Shown here in pieces: positions 1-10,001 of a stretch of DNA of 41,269 nt. The DNA lies in the NCBI GenBank assembly GCA_946042285.1, contig CAMGDK010000002.1, forward strand, positions 1 to 41,269, in the 5' to 3' direction. Position numbers and translations under genes: made by a program. How positions within the stretch are numbered: position 1 is the first letter of the stretch; each line of letters begins with the position of its first letter. This DNA is from an uncultured Clostridia bacterium (GTDB lineage: Bacteria > Bacillota > Clostridia > Oscillospirales > Acutalibacteraceae). The notes beneath the pieces were generated by a model. That model was not told where the DNA came from and ran no database searches. It saw only the letters and a list, made by a program, of their open reading frames with translations.

Positions 1-45
1 ACACCTAAGCCTTCGTCGGCAGCGTCAGATGTGTATAAGAGACAG
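1..45 (+). other. Untrimmed Illumina Nextera i5-side adapter (ACAC + CTAAGCCT index + TCGTCGGCAGCGTCAGATGTGTATAAGAGACAG)
   Basis: Exact match to the Nextera read-1 transposon adapter, preceded by an 8-nt i5 index-like sequence and the ACAC tail of the P5 oligo. Confidence 0.98.
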
Positions 46-68
46 GTGTCGTTTTAGGTGGTGATAAA

Positions 69-1502
69 ATGAGTGAAGGCAGTAGAAAAGTATTGACGGT
101 TTCAAGCGGGGAATTACAGCAGCAAAAGCAGTTTGAGCAAAAGGTGTCGTCTGTTATTTCTGCAAGATATGAGGGGAAGCCGAAGGCTTGCGTTATAACC
201 TACGGCTGTCAGCAAAATGTTGCCGACAGCGAAAAGATTAAGGGCATGCTTGATGAAATCGGATACGATTTCACAGAGGACAGGCTTGAGGCAAAGCTTA
301 TCATCTTCAACACCTGCGCAATCAGGGAGCACGCAGAGTCGAGAGTGTTTGGCAATGTCGGCGCACTTAAAAGCTATAAGAGAGAAAATCCGGATGTTGT
401 AATTGCTCTTTGCGGCTGCATGATGCAGCAGCAGCACATAGCAGATAAGATTAAAGCGTCTTACCCGTTTGTCGATCTTGTGTTTGGCACTCATGTTGTT
501 CACCGATTGCCCGAGTTGTTGTATAAAGCACTTACCCGCAAAAAAAGAGTTTTTGAAATTCCGAATATGGACGGCGTAATTGCAGAGGGTGTCCCCGTTA
601 AGCGTGACAGTGATGCAAAGGCATGGCTCCCGATAATGTACGGCTGCAACAACTTCTGCTCATACTGTATTGTACCTTATGTAAGAGGACGCGAAAGAAG
701 CAGAAGGTGCGAGGATGTAGTAGCCGAATTTAAGGAGCTTGTTTCTCAAGGCTATAAGGAGATTACTCTGCTTGGTCAAAATGTCAATTCCTACGGTAAG
801 GATCTTGAGCCGAGGGTTAGCTTTTCGGAGCTTCTTCGTATGCTCAACGACCTTGACGGTGATTTTAGGATACGCTTTATGACAAGTCATCCAAAGGACT
901 GTACAAAAGAGCTTTTGGAAACCATGGCTTCATGCGATAAGGTTGCACAGCATTTGCACCTGCCGTTTCAAAGCGGTAGCAACAGAGTTCTTAAGGCGAT
1001 GAACAGGCATTACACAAGAGAGCAGTATCTTGAGCTAATCAATTATGCAAGGAAGCTTATGGGTGATGAGCTTTCAATCACAAGTGATATTATCGTTGGC
1101 TTTCCGGGTGAAACATACGATGAGTTTAAGGAAACGCTTTCACTTGTCGAGGAGGTTAAGGCGACCTCACTGTTCACATTTATCTTTTCTGCAAGAAAGG
1201 GTACTCCCGCTTACGATATGGATGATCCCGTTTCGGCAGAGGAAAAATCAAAATGGTTTAAGGAGCTTACGGATTTGCAGGAGCAAATCAGCGCACAGCA
1301 GATGAAGCTTCACAAGGGTAAAACCTATAAATGCTATGTTTATGGCAAGGGTAAGCTTGGTGATAATTATATTGCCGCAAGAAACGACGGCAATTTGATT
1401 ATAGAATTTGAGGGTGACGAAAGCCTAATCGGAACCTTCCAAAACATTAAAGTAGTCGAACCTCTTACATTCGTTTTGAGGGGAGAAATTGTAAAGGAGT
1501 AA
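69..1502 (+). CDS. miaB: tRNA-2-methylthio-N6-dimethylallyladenosine synthase MiaB
   Basis: Radical SAM motif CNNFCSYC, N-terminal CGCMMQQQ/TYGCQQN MTTase features, C-terminal TRAM-like region; SD AGGTGGTG upstream. Confidence 0.95.
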   Translation: MSEGSRKVLTVSSGELQQQKQFEQKVSSVISARYEGKPKACVITYGCQQNVADSEKIKGMLDEIGYDFTEDRLEAKLIIFNTCAIREHAESRVFGNVGALKSYKRENPDVVIALCGCMMQQQHIADKIKASYPFVDLVFGTHVVHRLPELLYKALTRKKRVFEIPNMDGVIAEGVPVKRDSDAKAWLPIMYGCNNFCSYCIVPYVRGRERSRRCEDVVAEFKELVSQGYKEITLLGQNVNSYGKDLEPRVSFSELLRMLNDLDGDFRIRFMTSHPKDCTKELLETMASCDKVAQHLHLPFQSGSNRVLKAMNRHYTREQYLELINYARKLMGDELSITSDIIVGFPGETYDEFKETLSLVEEVKATSLFTFIFSARKGTPAYDMDDPVSAEEKSKWFKELTDLQEQISAQQMKLHKGKTYKCYVYGKGKLGDNYIAARNDGNLIIEFEGDESLIGTFQNIKVVEPLTFVLRGEIVKE

Positions 1503-1506
1503 AACA

Positions 1507-1920
1507 ATGAGTATTGAATCAGCACTTAGAGAATTAGGTAGAGAAATTCAGAAGGACGAGCGTTTTTCAGCTCTTCAGGCAGCAGCAAAGGCTAACGACG
1601 GCGATGAGAAGCTTCAGCAGCAGATGCAGGAAATGCAGCTTCTTTCGCTCAAGTATCAGCAGGAGGCTCAGAAGGGCGAGGAGGCTTCACAGGAGCGAAT
1701 TGCAGAGCTTCAGGAGCAGTATCAGGCTCTCTACTCAGAGATTATGGAGGGCGAAAACATGCAGAAGTATTCAGCAGCTGCAACTGAGATGGAGCAGATG
1801 GCTCAATACATCAGCGGCATGATAGGTCTTTTCTTTGACGGTCAGGATCCTGACACATGTGAGCTTCCAAAGGATGACGGCTGTACTCACGACTGCTGCA
1901 CATGCGGCGGCTGCCACTAA
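1507..1920 (+). CDS. YlbF/YmcA family protein with Cys-rich C-terminus
   Basis: Helical Gln/Glu-rich YlbF-like sequence (LREIGREIQKDERFSALQAA..., NPLI-like register) ending CELPKDDGCTHDCCTCGGCH; position between miaB and mutS. Confidence 0.8.
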   Translation: MSIESALRELGREIQKDERFSALQAAAKANDGDEKLQQQMQEMQLLSLKYQQEAQKGEEASQERIAELQEQYQALYSEIMEGENMQKYSAAATEMEQMAQYISGMIGLFFDGQDPDTCELPKDDGCTHDCCTCGGCH

Positions 1921-1972
1921 TCATAGGCAGTAATCATTATCTTACAATTTATCACGAAAGAGGGAGAATGAA

Positions 1973-4606
1973 ATGGCAAAAAACGATGGCAAACTGTCAC
2001 CGATGATGGTGCAGTATTTTCAAATTAAAAGTCAATATTGTGACACCATTTTGTTCTTCCGACTTGGTGACTTTTATGAGATGTTTTATGACGATGCCAA
2101 GATTGCGGCACAGGAGCTTGATCTTGTATTAACAGGCAGGGATTGCGGTCAGGAGGAAAGAGCTCCGATGTGCGGAGTCCCGTTTCACAGTGCTGACAGC
2201 TATATCGCAAAGCTTGTGTCACGCGGCTACAAGGTTGCAATTTGTGAGCAGACCGAGGATCCTGCAGCTGCAAAGGGTATTGTTAAAAGAGATGTCATAA
2301 GAGTCATTACACCGGGTACGGTCATTGAGGGCAATATGCTCGAGGACGGAGTAAACAATTATCTTTGCTCCGTTTATGTCGGCGAGAAGGACACAGGCGT
2401 TTGCTTTGCCGATGTGTCAACAGGTGAGTTTCACATTACGGTTCTTGACGGCGACGATATCCAGGGAAAGCTTATAAATCAGCTTTCGACATATTCGCCC
2501 AAGGAGCTTATAATAAACGCTAAGGCGCTCGATTTTGACGGTCTTGAAGCCTTTGCCAAAAGGCTTAACGCAAGCGTTGAGGTGCTTGATGACAGCGTGT
2601 TTGACTTTGAGGCTGCCACCTCCTTGATTATTGAAACATTAAAAAAAGAGGAAATCAGTTCTCTTAGCATAGGTCACAGCAAGTCTGCGGTCAGCGCACT
2701 CGGCGCAGTAATTTCTTACCTTAAGGATACGCAGAAAAAAAGCGAGATTGAAGCTCCGTCCGAAATTGATTTTTACGATGAAGAGCAGTATATGAGTCTT
2801 GACATCAGCGCAAGGAGAAATCTTGAGCTTACAAAATCAATGATGACGGGCGACAAAAAGCATTCGCTTCTTTGGGTTATTGATAAAACAAAAACTGCCA
2901 TGGGTAAGCGTATGATGAAATCATGGCTTGAGCGCCCGCTTATGTCTGTACCTAAGATTGTCAAAAGGCAAAACGCCGTAAGTGAGCTTGCAGATAACCC
3001 GATGCTTCGCGGCAGTGTCAGAGATGGGCTCACAGGCGTGAGTGATATTGAACGACTCATGACAAGGGTTGTTTACGGCACCGCGAACGCAAAGGAGCTT
3101 AAAGCGCTTCAGGCAACGATTGAACGCTTGCCTGCAGTTAAATCCGCTCTTGCAGAATGCTCATCGGGTATGCTTAGGGAAATATACGGCAGTATTGATT
3201 TACTTGAGGATGTTTGCTCGCTTATAAATAATGCAATCGTTGACGAACCGCCGTTTTCTGTTCGTGAGGGCGGCATGATAAAGGAAGGCTTCAACGAAGA
3301 GATTGACTCTCTTAAATCCATTATGAAGGACGGCGCAGGAATTGTTGCCGGTATAGAAAATGAGCAGAGAGAGTTAACAGGTATTCCAAAGCTTAAGGTT
3401 GGATACAACAAGGTGTTCGGCTATTACATTGAGGTTACTAATTCCTATAAGGACAAGGTGCCCGAAACTTATATAAGAAAGCAAACACTTACAAACTGTG
3501 AAAGATATATTACCCAAGAGCTTAAGGAGCTTGAGGGCAGAATTATAGGGGCAAAGGACAGATGCATTTCTCTTGAATACGAGGTGTTCAGCGGAATTAG
3601 AAATACAATTTCCGCTGAGGCTTCAAGGCTTCAGTCAACTGCAAGGAGTCTTGCAACGCTTGATGTTCTTTCTTCGCTTGCAGAGGTTGCAGTCAACAAC
3701 AATTATTGTTGCCCTGTAATTTCAAATAATGGAATCATCAATATCAAGGAAGGACGGCATCCGGTTGTTGAAGCCTTGCTCGACGGTGCGCCGTTCGTTC
3801 CTAACGACACTCTGCTTGATATGAATGATAACAGGTGTGCAATCATTACCGGTCCTAATATGGCAGGTAAGTCAACATATATGAGGCAGATTGCTCTCAT
3901 CACCCTGCTTGCTCAAATCGGCTCGTTCGTTCCTGCAAAGTCGGCTGAGATTGGTATAGTCGATGCTATATTTACAAGAGTCGGTGCGAGCGACGACCTT
4001 GCAACAGGTCAGTCAACCTTTATGGTTGAGATGAACGAGGTTGCAACCATCCTTAAAAACGCTACATCAAGCTCACTCATCGTCCTTGATGAGATAGGCA
4101 GAGGTACATCTACATTCGACGGAATGAGTATCGCAAGGGCAGTGCTTGAGTTTGTGTGTAAGAAAAATACTCTCGGCGCAAAATCTCTTTTTGCAACTCA
4201 CTATCATGAGCTTACGGATATGGAGGCGCTTTTAACAGGCGTTAAGAATTATTCAATAGCCGTTAAAAAGAGAGGCGACGATATAACCTTTTTAAGAAGA
4301 ATTGTCAGAGGCGGAGCAGACCAAAGCTTCGGTATCGAGGTTGCAAAGCTTGCAGGTGTGCCTGACACGGTTGTTAAGCGAGCAAAGGTTATTCTTAAGG
4401 AGCTTGAAAGAAACGCTGTCAAAATTGAATTCAGTGCAGAGGAATTGCCTGACGACGATGAAGAAAGCGACATTCAGTATAACTTTACCGCAAATGGTAA
4501 AAACGAAATTTTTGAAATACTTAAAACCGTTGATGTTAACACATTAACACCGATTGAAGCAATGCAAACACTCTACGACCTTAAGAAAAAGGCACAAGAG
4601 CTTTAA
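1973..4606 (+). CDS. mutS: DNA mismatch repair protein MutS
   Basis: N-terminal SPMMVQYFQIKSQYCDTILFFRLGDFYEMFYDDA, Walker A GPNMAGKST, DEIGRGTSTFDG. Confidence 0.98.
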   Translation: MAKNDGKLSPMMVQYFQIKSQYCDTILFFRLGDFYEMFYDDAKIAAQELDLVLTGRDCGQEERAPMCGVPFHSADSYIAKLVSRGYKVAICEQTEDPAAAKGIVKRDVIRVITPGTVIEGNMLEDGVNNYLCSVYVGEKDTGVCFADVSTGEFHITVLDGDDIQGKLINQLSTYSPKELIINAKALDFDGLEAFAKRLNASVEVLDDSVFDFEAATSLIIETLKKEEISSLSIGHSKSAVSALGAVISYLKDTQKKSEIEAPSEIDFYDEEQYMSLDISARRNLELTKSMMTGDKKHSLLWVIDKTKTAMGKRMMKSWLERPLMSVPKIVKRQNAVSELADNPMLRGSVRDGLTGVSDIERLMTRVVYGTANAKELKALQATIERLPAVKSALAECSSGMLREIYGSIDLLEDVCSLINNAIVDEPPFSVREGGMIKEGFNEEIDSLKSIMKDGAGIVAGIENEQRELTGIPKLKVGYNKVFGYYIEVTNSYKDKVPETYIRKQTLTNCERYITQELKELEGRIIGAKDRCISLEYEVFSGIRNTISAEASRLQSTARSLATLDVLSSLAEVAVNNNYCCPVISNNGIINIKEGRHPVVEALLDGAPFVPNDTLLDMNDNRCAIITGPNMAGKSTYMRQIALITLLAQIGSFVPAKSAEIGIVDAIFTRVGASDDLATGQSTFMVEMNEVATILKNATSSSLIVLDEIGRGTSTFDGMSIARAVLEFVCKKNTLGAKSLFATHYHELTDMEALLTGVKNYSIAVKKRGDDITFLRRIVRGGADQSFGIEVAKLAGVPDTVVKRAKVILKELERNAVKIEFSAEELPDDDEESDIQYNFTANGKNEIFEILKTVDVNTLTPIEAMQTLYDLKKKAQEL

Positions 4607-4637
4607 TAACTGAATTTTTAACGAAGGGAGGATGCTT

Positions 4638-6554
4638 ATGCCTGAAATAAATATTTTACCAAAAGAAATATATCAGCTTATTGCGGCAGGTGAGGTTGTT
4701 GAGCGTCCTTCATCAATCGTTAAGGAAATGATAGAAAATTCTGTTGATGCCGGAGCAAAAAATATAACTGTTGAAATTAAAAACGGCGGCACAACATATA
4801 TCAGAATTACAGACGACGGATGCGGAATTGAGCGTAGCGAGGTAAAAAAGGTATTTATATCTCACGCAACAAGCAAGATTTGTGCTAAGGAGGATCTTAA
4901 TTCGATCGGCACTCTCGGCTTTAGGGGCGAGGCTATGGCTTCAATTTCTGCTGTTGCAAGGGTTGAGCTTCTCACAAAGTCATCACTTGAGGATGTCGGC
5001 ACAAGATATGAGATTGCCGCAGGCGAGGAAATATCTCTTGACGATGCAGGATGTCCAAACGGTACAACAATCGTTGTGAGGGATATGTTCTATAACACTC
5101 CTGCAAGAATGAAATTTCTTAAAAAGGATGTCACGGAGGGTAATTCCGTTGCAGGTGTTGTTGACAGAATGGCAATATCTCATCCTGAAATATCCTTTAG
5201 GTTTATCCGTGATTCAAAGCAAACGCTCATTACCTCCGGAAACGGTGATCTTAAATCGGCAATTTATTCCGTATTCGGTAAGGAAATCAGTGAAAGCCTT
5301 ATCAGTGTTGATTATTCGTACGAAAATATGAGAGTCAGCGGCTTTGTTTCAAAGCCTACTGCTTCAAGAAAAAGCAGAGCAATGCAGTTTTTCTTTATCA
5401 ACAGCAGGCTTGTTAAATCCGCAACCGCTATGGCGGCTCTTGAGCAGGCGTACAAGAATTCGATTATGCAGGGAAGATTTCCTATGTGTGTGCTGAATAT
5501 TGAGCTTAATCCCGCACTTGTCGATGTCAATGTTCATCCTGCAAAGATTGAGGTTCGATTTGCAAACGAAAAGCCGATTTTTCAGCTTGTGTACTTTGGA
5601 GTGAAAATGGCGGTTGAGAATGACCGTTCCGTAAAGGAAGCGCAGTTCACTCCAAGACTTGAGGAAATATATTCTCAGCCTGCCGAGGATAAGAAGGAAA
5701 ATACATATTCATCAAGGCTTGATTTCTTTAAAAGGAAGCCGGAGCCGCCTGTTCAACAGACCTTTAGGATTAAATCAGATGCTCCCGTTGTTTATGGCAC
5801 GGATGATAAAAAATCAAGTGACGCGGTATTAAGCTCGTCAGGCAATGCGTACAACAAGCCTGTCGTCAGTGTAAATAACAGCCTTAATCAAAGCAAGCCT
5901 GATGTCAGGATTGAAGAAGATAACAGTATTGATGTAATTGAATCAACACAGCAGGTTGTAACTGCTGATGAAACCGTTAAGGAAGATGTGCCGAGCTTTA
6001 AGCTTATAGGCGAGGCGTTTAAAACCTATTTGATTGTTGAGATTGAAAACGAGCTTTATTTCATAGATAAGCACGCCGCACACGAGCGTATGAACTACGA
6101 AGCCTTTAGGTCGCAGGCGGAGATTGAAACTCAAATGCTTCTAACTCCGCAGGCAGTAAATCTGTCAAAGGACGAGCTTGGAGCATTTATTGATAATGCC
6201 GAGCTTGTCGGCAAATGCGGCTTTGAGGTTGAGCAGTTTGGTGAAAGCTCTGTTATTGTCAGAGCAATTCCGTCGCTTGCATCAGGCAGTAATATTGAAG
6301 ATTTGATTACCGAAATCGCTCAAAAGCTTCTTGAGCATAAAACGGATATTGAGCCTGATAAAATTGATTGGATTTACCACTCGGCTTCGTGCAGAGGCGC
6401 TGTTAAGGCAGGCGATTTTACCTCGCCGAGAGAGCAGGAATTATTTGTCAAAAAGCTTCTCTCAATGCCCAACATTCGCTTTTGCCCTCACGGCAGACCG
6501 GTATTTATCAAAATATCAAGGTACGATATTGAAAAGCAGTTTGGCAGAGCTTGA
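4638..6554 (+). CDS. mutL: DNA mismatch repair protein MutL
   Basis: IAAGEVVERPSSIVKEMIENSVDAGA, GFRGEAMASI, C-terminal DKHAAHERMNYE and CPHGRP; start at 4638 preferred because GGGAGG at 4626-4631 abuts the ATG at 4632. Confidence 0.97.
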   Translation: MPEINILPKEIYQLIAAGEVVERPSSIVKEMIENSVDAGAKNITVEIKNGGTTYIRITDDGCGIERSEVKKVFISHATSKICAKEDLNSIGTLGFRGEAMASISAVARVELLTKSSLEDVGTRYEIAAGEEISLDDAGCPNGTTIVVRDMFYNTPARMKFLKKDVTEGNSVAGVVDRMAISHPEISFRFIRDSKQTLITSGNGDLKSAIYSVFGKEISESLISVDYSYENMRVSGFVSKPTASRKSRAMQFFFINSRLVKSATAMAALEQAYKNSIMQGRFPMCVLNIELNPALVDVNVHPAKIEVRFANEKPIFQLVYFGVKMAVENDRSVKEAQFTPRLEEIYSQPAEDKKENTYSSRLDFFKRKPEPPVQQTFRIKSDAPVVYGTDDKKSSDAVLSSSGNAYNKPVVSVNNSLNQSKPDVRIEEDNSIDVIESTQQVVTADETVKEDVPSFKLIGEAFKTYLIVEIENELYFIDKHAAHERMNYEAFRSQAEIETQMLLTPQAVNLSKDELGAFIDNAELVGKCGFEVEQFGESSVIVRAIPSLASGSNIEDLITEIAQKLLEHKTDIEPDKIDWIYHSASCRGAVKAGDFTSPREQELFVKKLLSMPNIRFCPHGRPVFIKISRYDIEKQFGRA

Positions 6555-6571
6555 TTATTAAATTTGATTGT

Positions 6572-7486
6572 ATGAAGAAAAAAATTATTGTTGTGGCAGG
6601 ACCGACCGCTTCCGGTAAAACTGCATTAGGAATTGAAATTGCAAATGCCGTCGGCGGCGAGATTATTTCCGCCGATTCAATGCAGGTATATAAGGGCATG
6701 CCTATTGCTACCGCAGCCCCGACTGCCGAAGAGAGAAGCATGGCAAATCATCATCTAACAGAATTTCTTGATTGCGATGAAGGCTTTTCCGTAGCAAAAT
6801 GGTGTGAGCTTGCAAGAGTAAAAATTGATGAGATAATTGCAAGAGGTAATGTTCCGGTAATTGTCGGCGGTACGGGCTTGTTTATTGACAGTCTTGTTGA
6901 CAACATTGTCTTTGAGGATGTAGAGATAAATACAGAGCTTCGCAGCAGGCTTATGCAAAGAGATAACAACTCTCTTTACGAGGAGCTTTTAAGCGTTGAC
7001 AGCGAGGCGGCAGCGGATATTCACCCGAATAATAAAAAAAGAGTTGTCAGAGCGCTTGAGCTTTATTATTCAGGCTCCGGCAAAACTCAACAAAATATAA
7101 ATTCAAGAAAAAACGATAATCCTTATGAAACACTGTATTTTGTGATTGATTATAGGGACAGGCAAACACTTTATGACAGAATAAATCAAAGAGTTGACAA
7201 AATGGTTGAGCTTGGTATTGTTGACGAGGCAAAAAAAGCGTTATCCTGCAAGCTTGACACCTCGGCACAGGCGATAGGTCATAAGGAGCTGGCACCATAC
7301 ATCAACGGCGAGCTTTCGCTTGAAGATGCCGTTGATAATTTGAAGAAGGAAACAAGGCATTATGCCAAAAGGCAAATCACTTGGTTTAAAAGAAGAGATA
7401 ATGCAGTAAGACTTGCTGTTGAAAAAGATATTCAAGAGGTCAAGTCTTTTGCAGTCAATAAATGTGAGGATTTTTTAAATGGCTGA
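6572..7486 (+). CDS. miaA: tRNA dimethylallyltransferase MiaA
   Basis: GPTASGKTALG P-loop, ISADSMQVYKGM, GGTGLFIDSL, C-terminal TRHYAKRQITWFKR. Confidence 0.96.
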   Translation: MKKKIIVVAGPTASGKTALGIEIANAVGGEIISADSMQVYKGMPIATAAPTAEERSMANHHLTEFLDCDEGFSVAKWCELARVKIDEIIARGNVPVIVGGTGLFIDSLVDNIVFEDVEINTELRSRLMQRDNNSLYEELLSVDSEAAADIHPNNKKRVVRALELYYSGSGKTQQNINSRKNDNPYETLYFVIDYRDRQTLYDRINQRVDKMVELGIVDEAKKALSCKLDTSAQAIGHKELAPYINGELSLEDAVDNLKKETRHYAKRQITWFKRRDNAVRLAVEKDIQEVKSFAVNKCEDFLNG

Positions 7487-8762
7487 CAGTAAAGCAAAAA
7501 AAGTAAATAAAAATCCTAATGATTCTAATGTTAAGGAAGCAAAGATTAGGGCAGATGTTTTGGTAATAGCGGTTGTTCTTTTGCTTATTGCCGGATACAT
7601 TTTCTTTGAAGCTTACAATGCAACTCATGTTGAGGTTCAAACAATAACTGCCGTTTCTTCAACTGTTTATGAAACTGTTGAGGCTAAGGCACTTGTTGTC
7701 AGAAACGAGCATATAATCAACAACAACAGTAACGGCATCACTGTTTCTTGTGTTGAGGATGGCGGCAAGGTTAAGGTTAACGGCAATATCGCTATGCTCT
7801 TCTCATCCGAGGAGGATGCAAAGCGCTATACATCAACAATCGGGCTTAGAGATGAGCTTGATTATTATATTAACCTCGAGAGTAAGGCGGCGGGTATGGC
7901 AACCGATGTCGCTTCAATAGATAAGGATATTCTCGAGGATGTAAACAGCTATATAAGAAGCTCGGCATCGTATCACGACGGAGCGCTTGACAGCAGTGCA
8001 CTTGCACTTAACGATAAGCTTACAAGGCGTCAAATCATAATCGGTGAAAAGGTAGATATTTCTTCCGTAAAAGAAAGTCTGCAGTCGCAGATTAACGAGC
8101 TTGACGCAAGCAGCTGTGCACCGACAGGCTTTGTCACAACTGATGAATCGGGCGTGTATTCTTCGTTTACCGACGGACTTGAGTCTGCTTTTGATTACAA
8201 AGGTATTAGTGAAATTGACACAGAGTCATTTGATAAATACATGAAGATGGCGAGTGACGCAAGGGCAACAAAATCGCTCGGCAAGCTGATTACAAGCTAT
8301 GAGTGGTACTTCTGCTGCAAGGTTAGTGCAAATGATGTTAGGGGTATCAATGACGGTGATGTTTTAAGTGTTGCACTCAAGAACAGTGATCAGGTTATTG
8401 AATGTGAGGTTGTCAGCGGTGCTACACTTGACCTCGGTGTTGAGGAGTCTGTGCTTGTTTTAAAATCCTCTGAAATGAACGGTCAAATTGCCGCAATGAG
8501 AGTTGAGGATATTGAAATTCGATTTAACGAGTACGACGGCTTTAAGGTTCCGTCAAATGCAATACATGTTGATGACGACGGAAATAAGATTGTGTATGCG
8601 CTTGTGGCAAATCAGGTTGTTGCAAGATCGGGCGAAATAATCTATTCAACAAAGGATTATGCAGTATTCAAGTACAGTCCCGATATTGATAATTCAATTC
8701 GCCTATATGATCAAATAATTACACAGGGAAAGGATTTGCATAATGGAAAAGTTTATACCTGA
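7479..8762 (+). CDS. HlyD-like membrane-anchored adaptor-type protein
   Basis: N-terminal TM (VLVIAVVLLLIAGYIFFEAY) then barrel-sandwich-like segments; overlaps miaA and yggS; typical clostridial position next to yggS-sepF. Confidence 0.65.
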   Translation: MADSKAKKVNKNPNDSNVKEAKIRADVLVIAVVLLLIAGYIFFEAYNATHVEVQTITAVSSTVYETVEAKALVVRNEHIINNNSNGITVSCVEDGGKVKVNGNIAMLFSSEEDAKRYTSTIGLRDELDYYINLESKAAGMATDVASIDKDILEDVNSYIRSSASYHDGALDSSALALNDKLTRRQIIIGEKVDISSVKESLQSQINELDASSCAPTGFVTTDESGVYSSFTDGLESAFDYKGISEIDTESFDKYMKMASDARATKSLGKLITSYEWYFCCKVSANDVRGINDGDVLSVALKNSDQVIECEVVSGATLDLGVEESVLVLKSSEMNGQIAAMRVEDIEIRFNEYDGFKVPSNAIHVDDDGNKIVYALVANQVVARSGEIIYSTKDYAVFKYSPDIDNSIRLYDQIITQGKDLHNGKVYT

Positions 8763-9471
8763 TGAAGCAAGACTTCAGGCAGTCGAGGATAATTATAAAG
8801 CAATTAGGGATAAGGTTTATAACACCGCAGTGAAAGCCGGCAGAAATCCTGAGGATGTAAGGCTTATGGCTGTTACAAAGACGGTTGAAAGCGTTTATAT
8901 CAATAAAGCTATCGACCTCGGTGCAAGCCTTATCGGTGAAAACAGAGTTCAGGAATATCTCGGCAAAAAGGACGAGCTTCATCTTGACGGAGTTGAAAAG
9001 CACCTTATCGGCCACCTTCAAACAAACAAGGTTAAGCAGATTGTGGGTGAGGTTGACATGATTGAGTCTGTCGATTCATTCAAGCTTGCAAAGGAAATAA
9101 GCAGAGTCAGCGTTGCAAAGGGTGTTACCTCAAATGTTCTTGTCGAGGTCAATGTCGGTAAAGAAGAGTCAAAGAGCGGTATCTTTGCAGAGCAGCTTGA
9201 GGAACTGCTCTATGAAATCAGCGAGCTTCCGTCTGTAAAGGTCAAAGGTCTTATGACTATTCCGCCTATTTGCGACAGTGAATCGGAGGTGTCACAATAT
9301 TTTGCATCAATGTATCAATCTTTTATTGACATTAGAGATAAAAAAATAGATAATATAGAGATGAATATTTTATCAATGGGAATGAGCGGCGATTTTGAAG
9401 CTGCCGTTGCTAATGGTTCAAATATAGTAAGAGTAGGTTCGGCAATATTTGGTGCAAGAAAGTATTTTTAA
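8743..9471 (+). CDS. yggS: YggS/PROSC family pyridoxal phosphate-binding protein
   Basis: LMAVTKTV (PLP lysine), GENRVQEYLGK, HLIGHLQTNKVK, LSMGMSGDFEAAVANGSNIVRVGSAIFGAR. Confidence 0.96.
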   Translation: MEKFIPDEARLQAVEDNYKAIRDKVYNTAVKAGRNPEDVRLMAVTKTVESVYINKAIDLGASLIGENRVQEYLGKKDELHLDGVEKHLIGHLQTNKVKQIVGEVDMIESVDSFKLAKEISRVSVAKGVTSNVLVEVNVGKEESKSGIFAEQLEELLYEISELPSVKVKGLMTIPPICDSESEVSQYFASMYQSFIDIRDKKIDNIEMNILSMGMSGDFEAAVANGSNIVRVGSAIFGARKYF

Positions 9472-9483
9472 GGAGAGGCGAAT

Positions 9484-9981
9484 ATGAGTTTTTTTGATAA
9501 GCTTAAGGAAATCGTTACTGAAAGTGATGAGGACGATTTTGATGATTTTTACGAAGAGGACAACAGCTCTTCATTGGGATTAGGAGGTCTTACTCCGCCA
9601 AGGAGGGAGAGAAGTCAAAGAAGGGAATCTGCAAGCGAGGAAAGAGTTGAGCGTTCACGCATTAAGCGTCACGACGACAGGGTTGTCAACATTCATACAA
9701 CTACTCAGCTTCAAGTCGTTCTTGTTAAACCGGAGCGTTTTGAAGAGGCTGCGACAATAGCAGATAACCTTAATGAAAAGAGAACGATAGTTCTTAATCT
9801 TGAGAGTACAAACAGGGATGTTGCCCGCAGGTTGCTTGACTTTTTAAGCGGTGCGGCTTACATCAGCAACGGTCAAATCAAAAGAGTTGCTAACAGCACC
9901 TATATAATCACCCCTTACAATGTTGACATTATGGGCGACCTTATAGATGAGCTTGAAAACAACGGAATGTTTATGAGATAA
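9484..9981 (+). CDS. sepF: Cell division protein SepF
   Basis: VVNIHTTTQLQVVLVKPERFEEAATIADNLNEKRTIVLNLE...RLLDFLSGAAYISNGQIKRVANSTYIITP. Confidence 0.95.
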   Translation: MSFFDKLKEIVTESDEDDFDDFYEEDNSSSLGLGGLTPPRRERSQRRESASEERVERSRIKRHDDRVVNIHTTTQLQVVLVKPERFEEAATIADNLNEKRTIVLNLESTNRDVARRLLDFLSGAAYISNGQIKRVANSTYIITPYNVDIMGDLIDELENNGMFMR

Positions 9982-10001
9982 AAGTGTTGGGAGGATATGT
10001 T

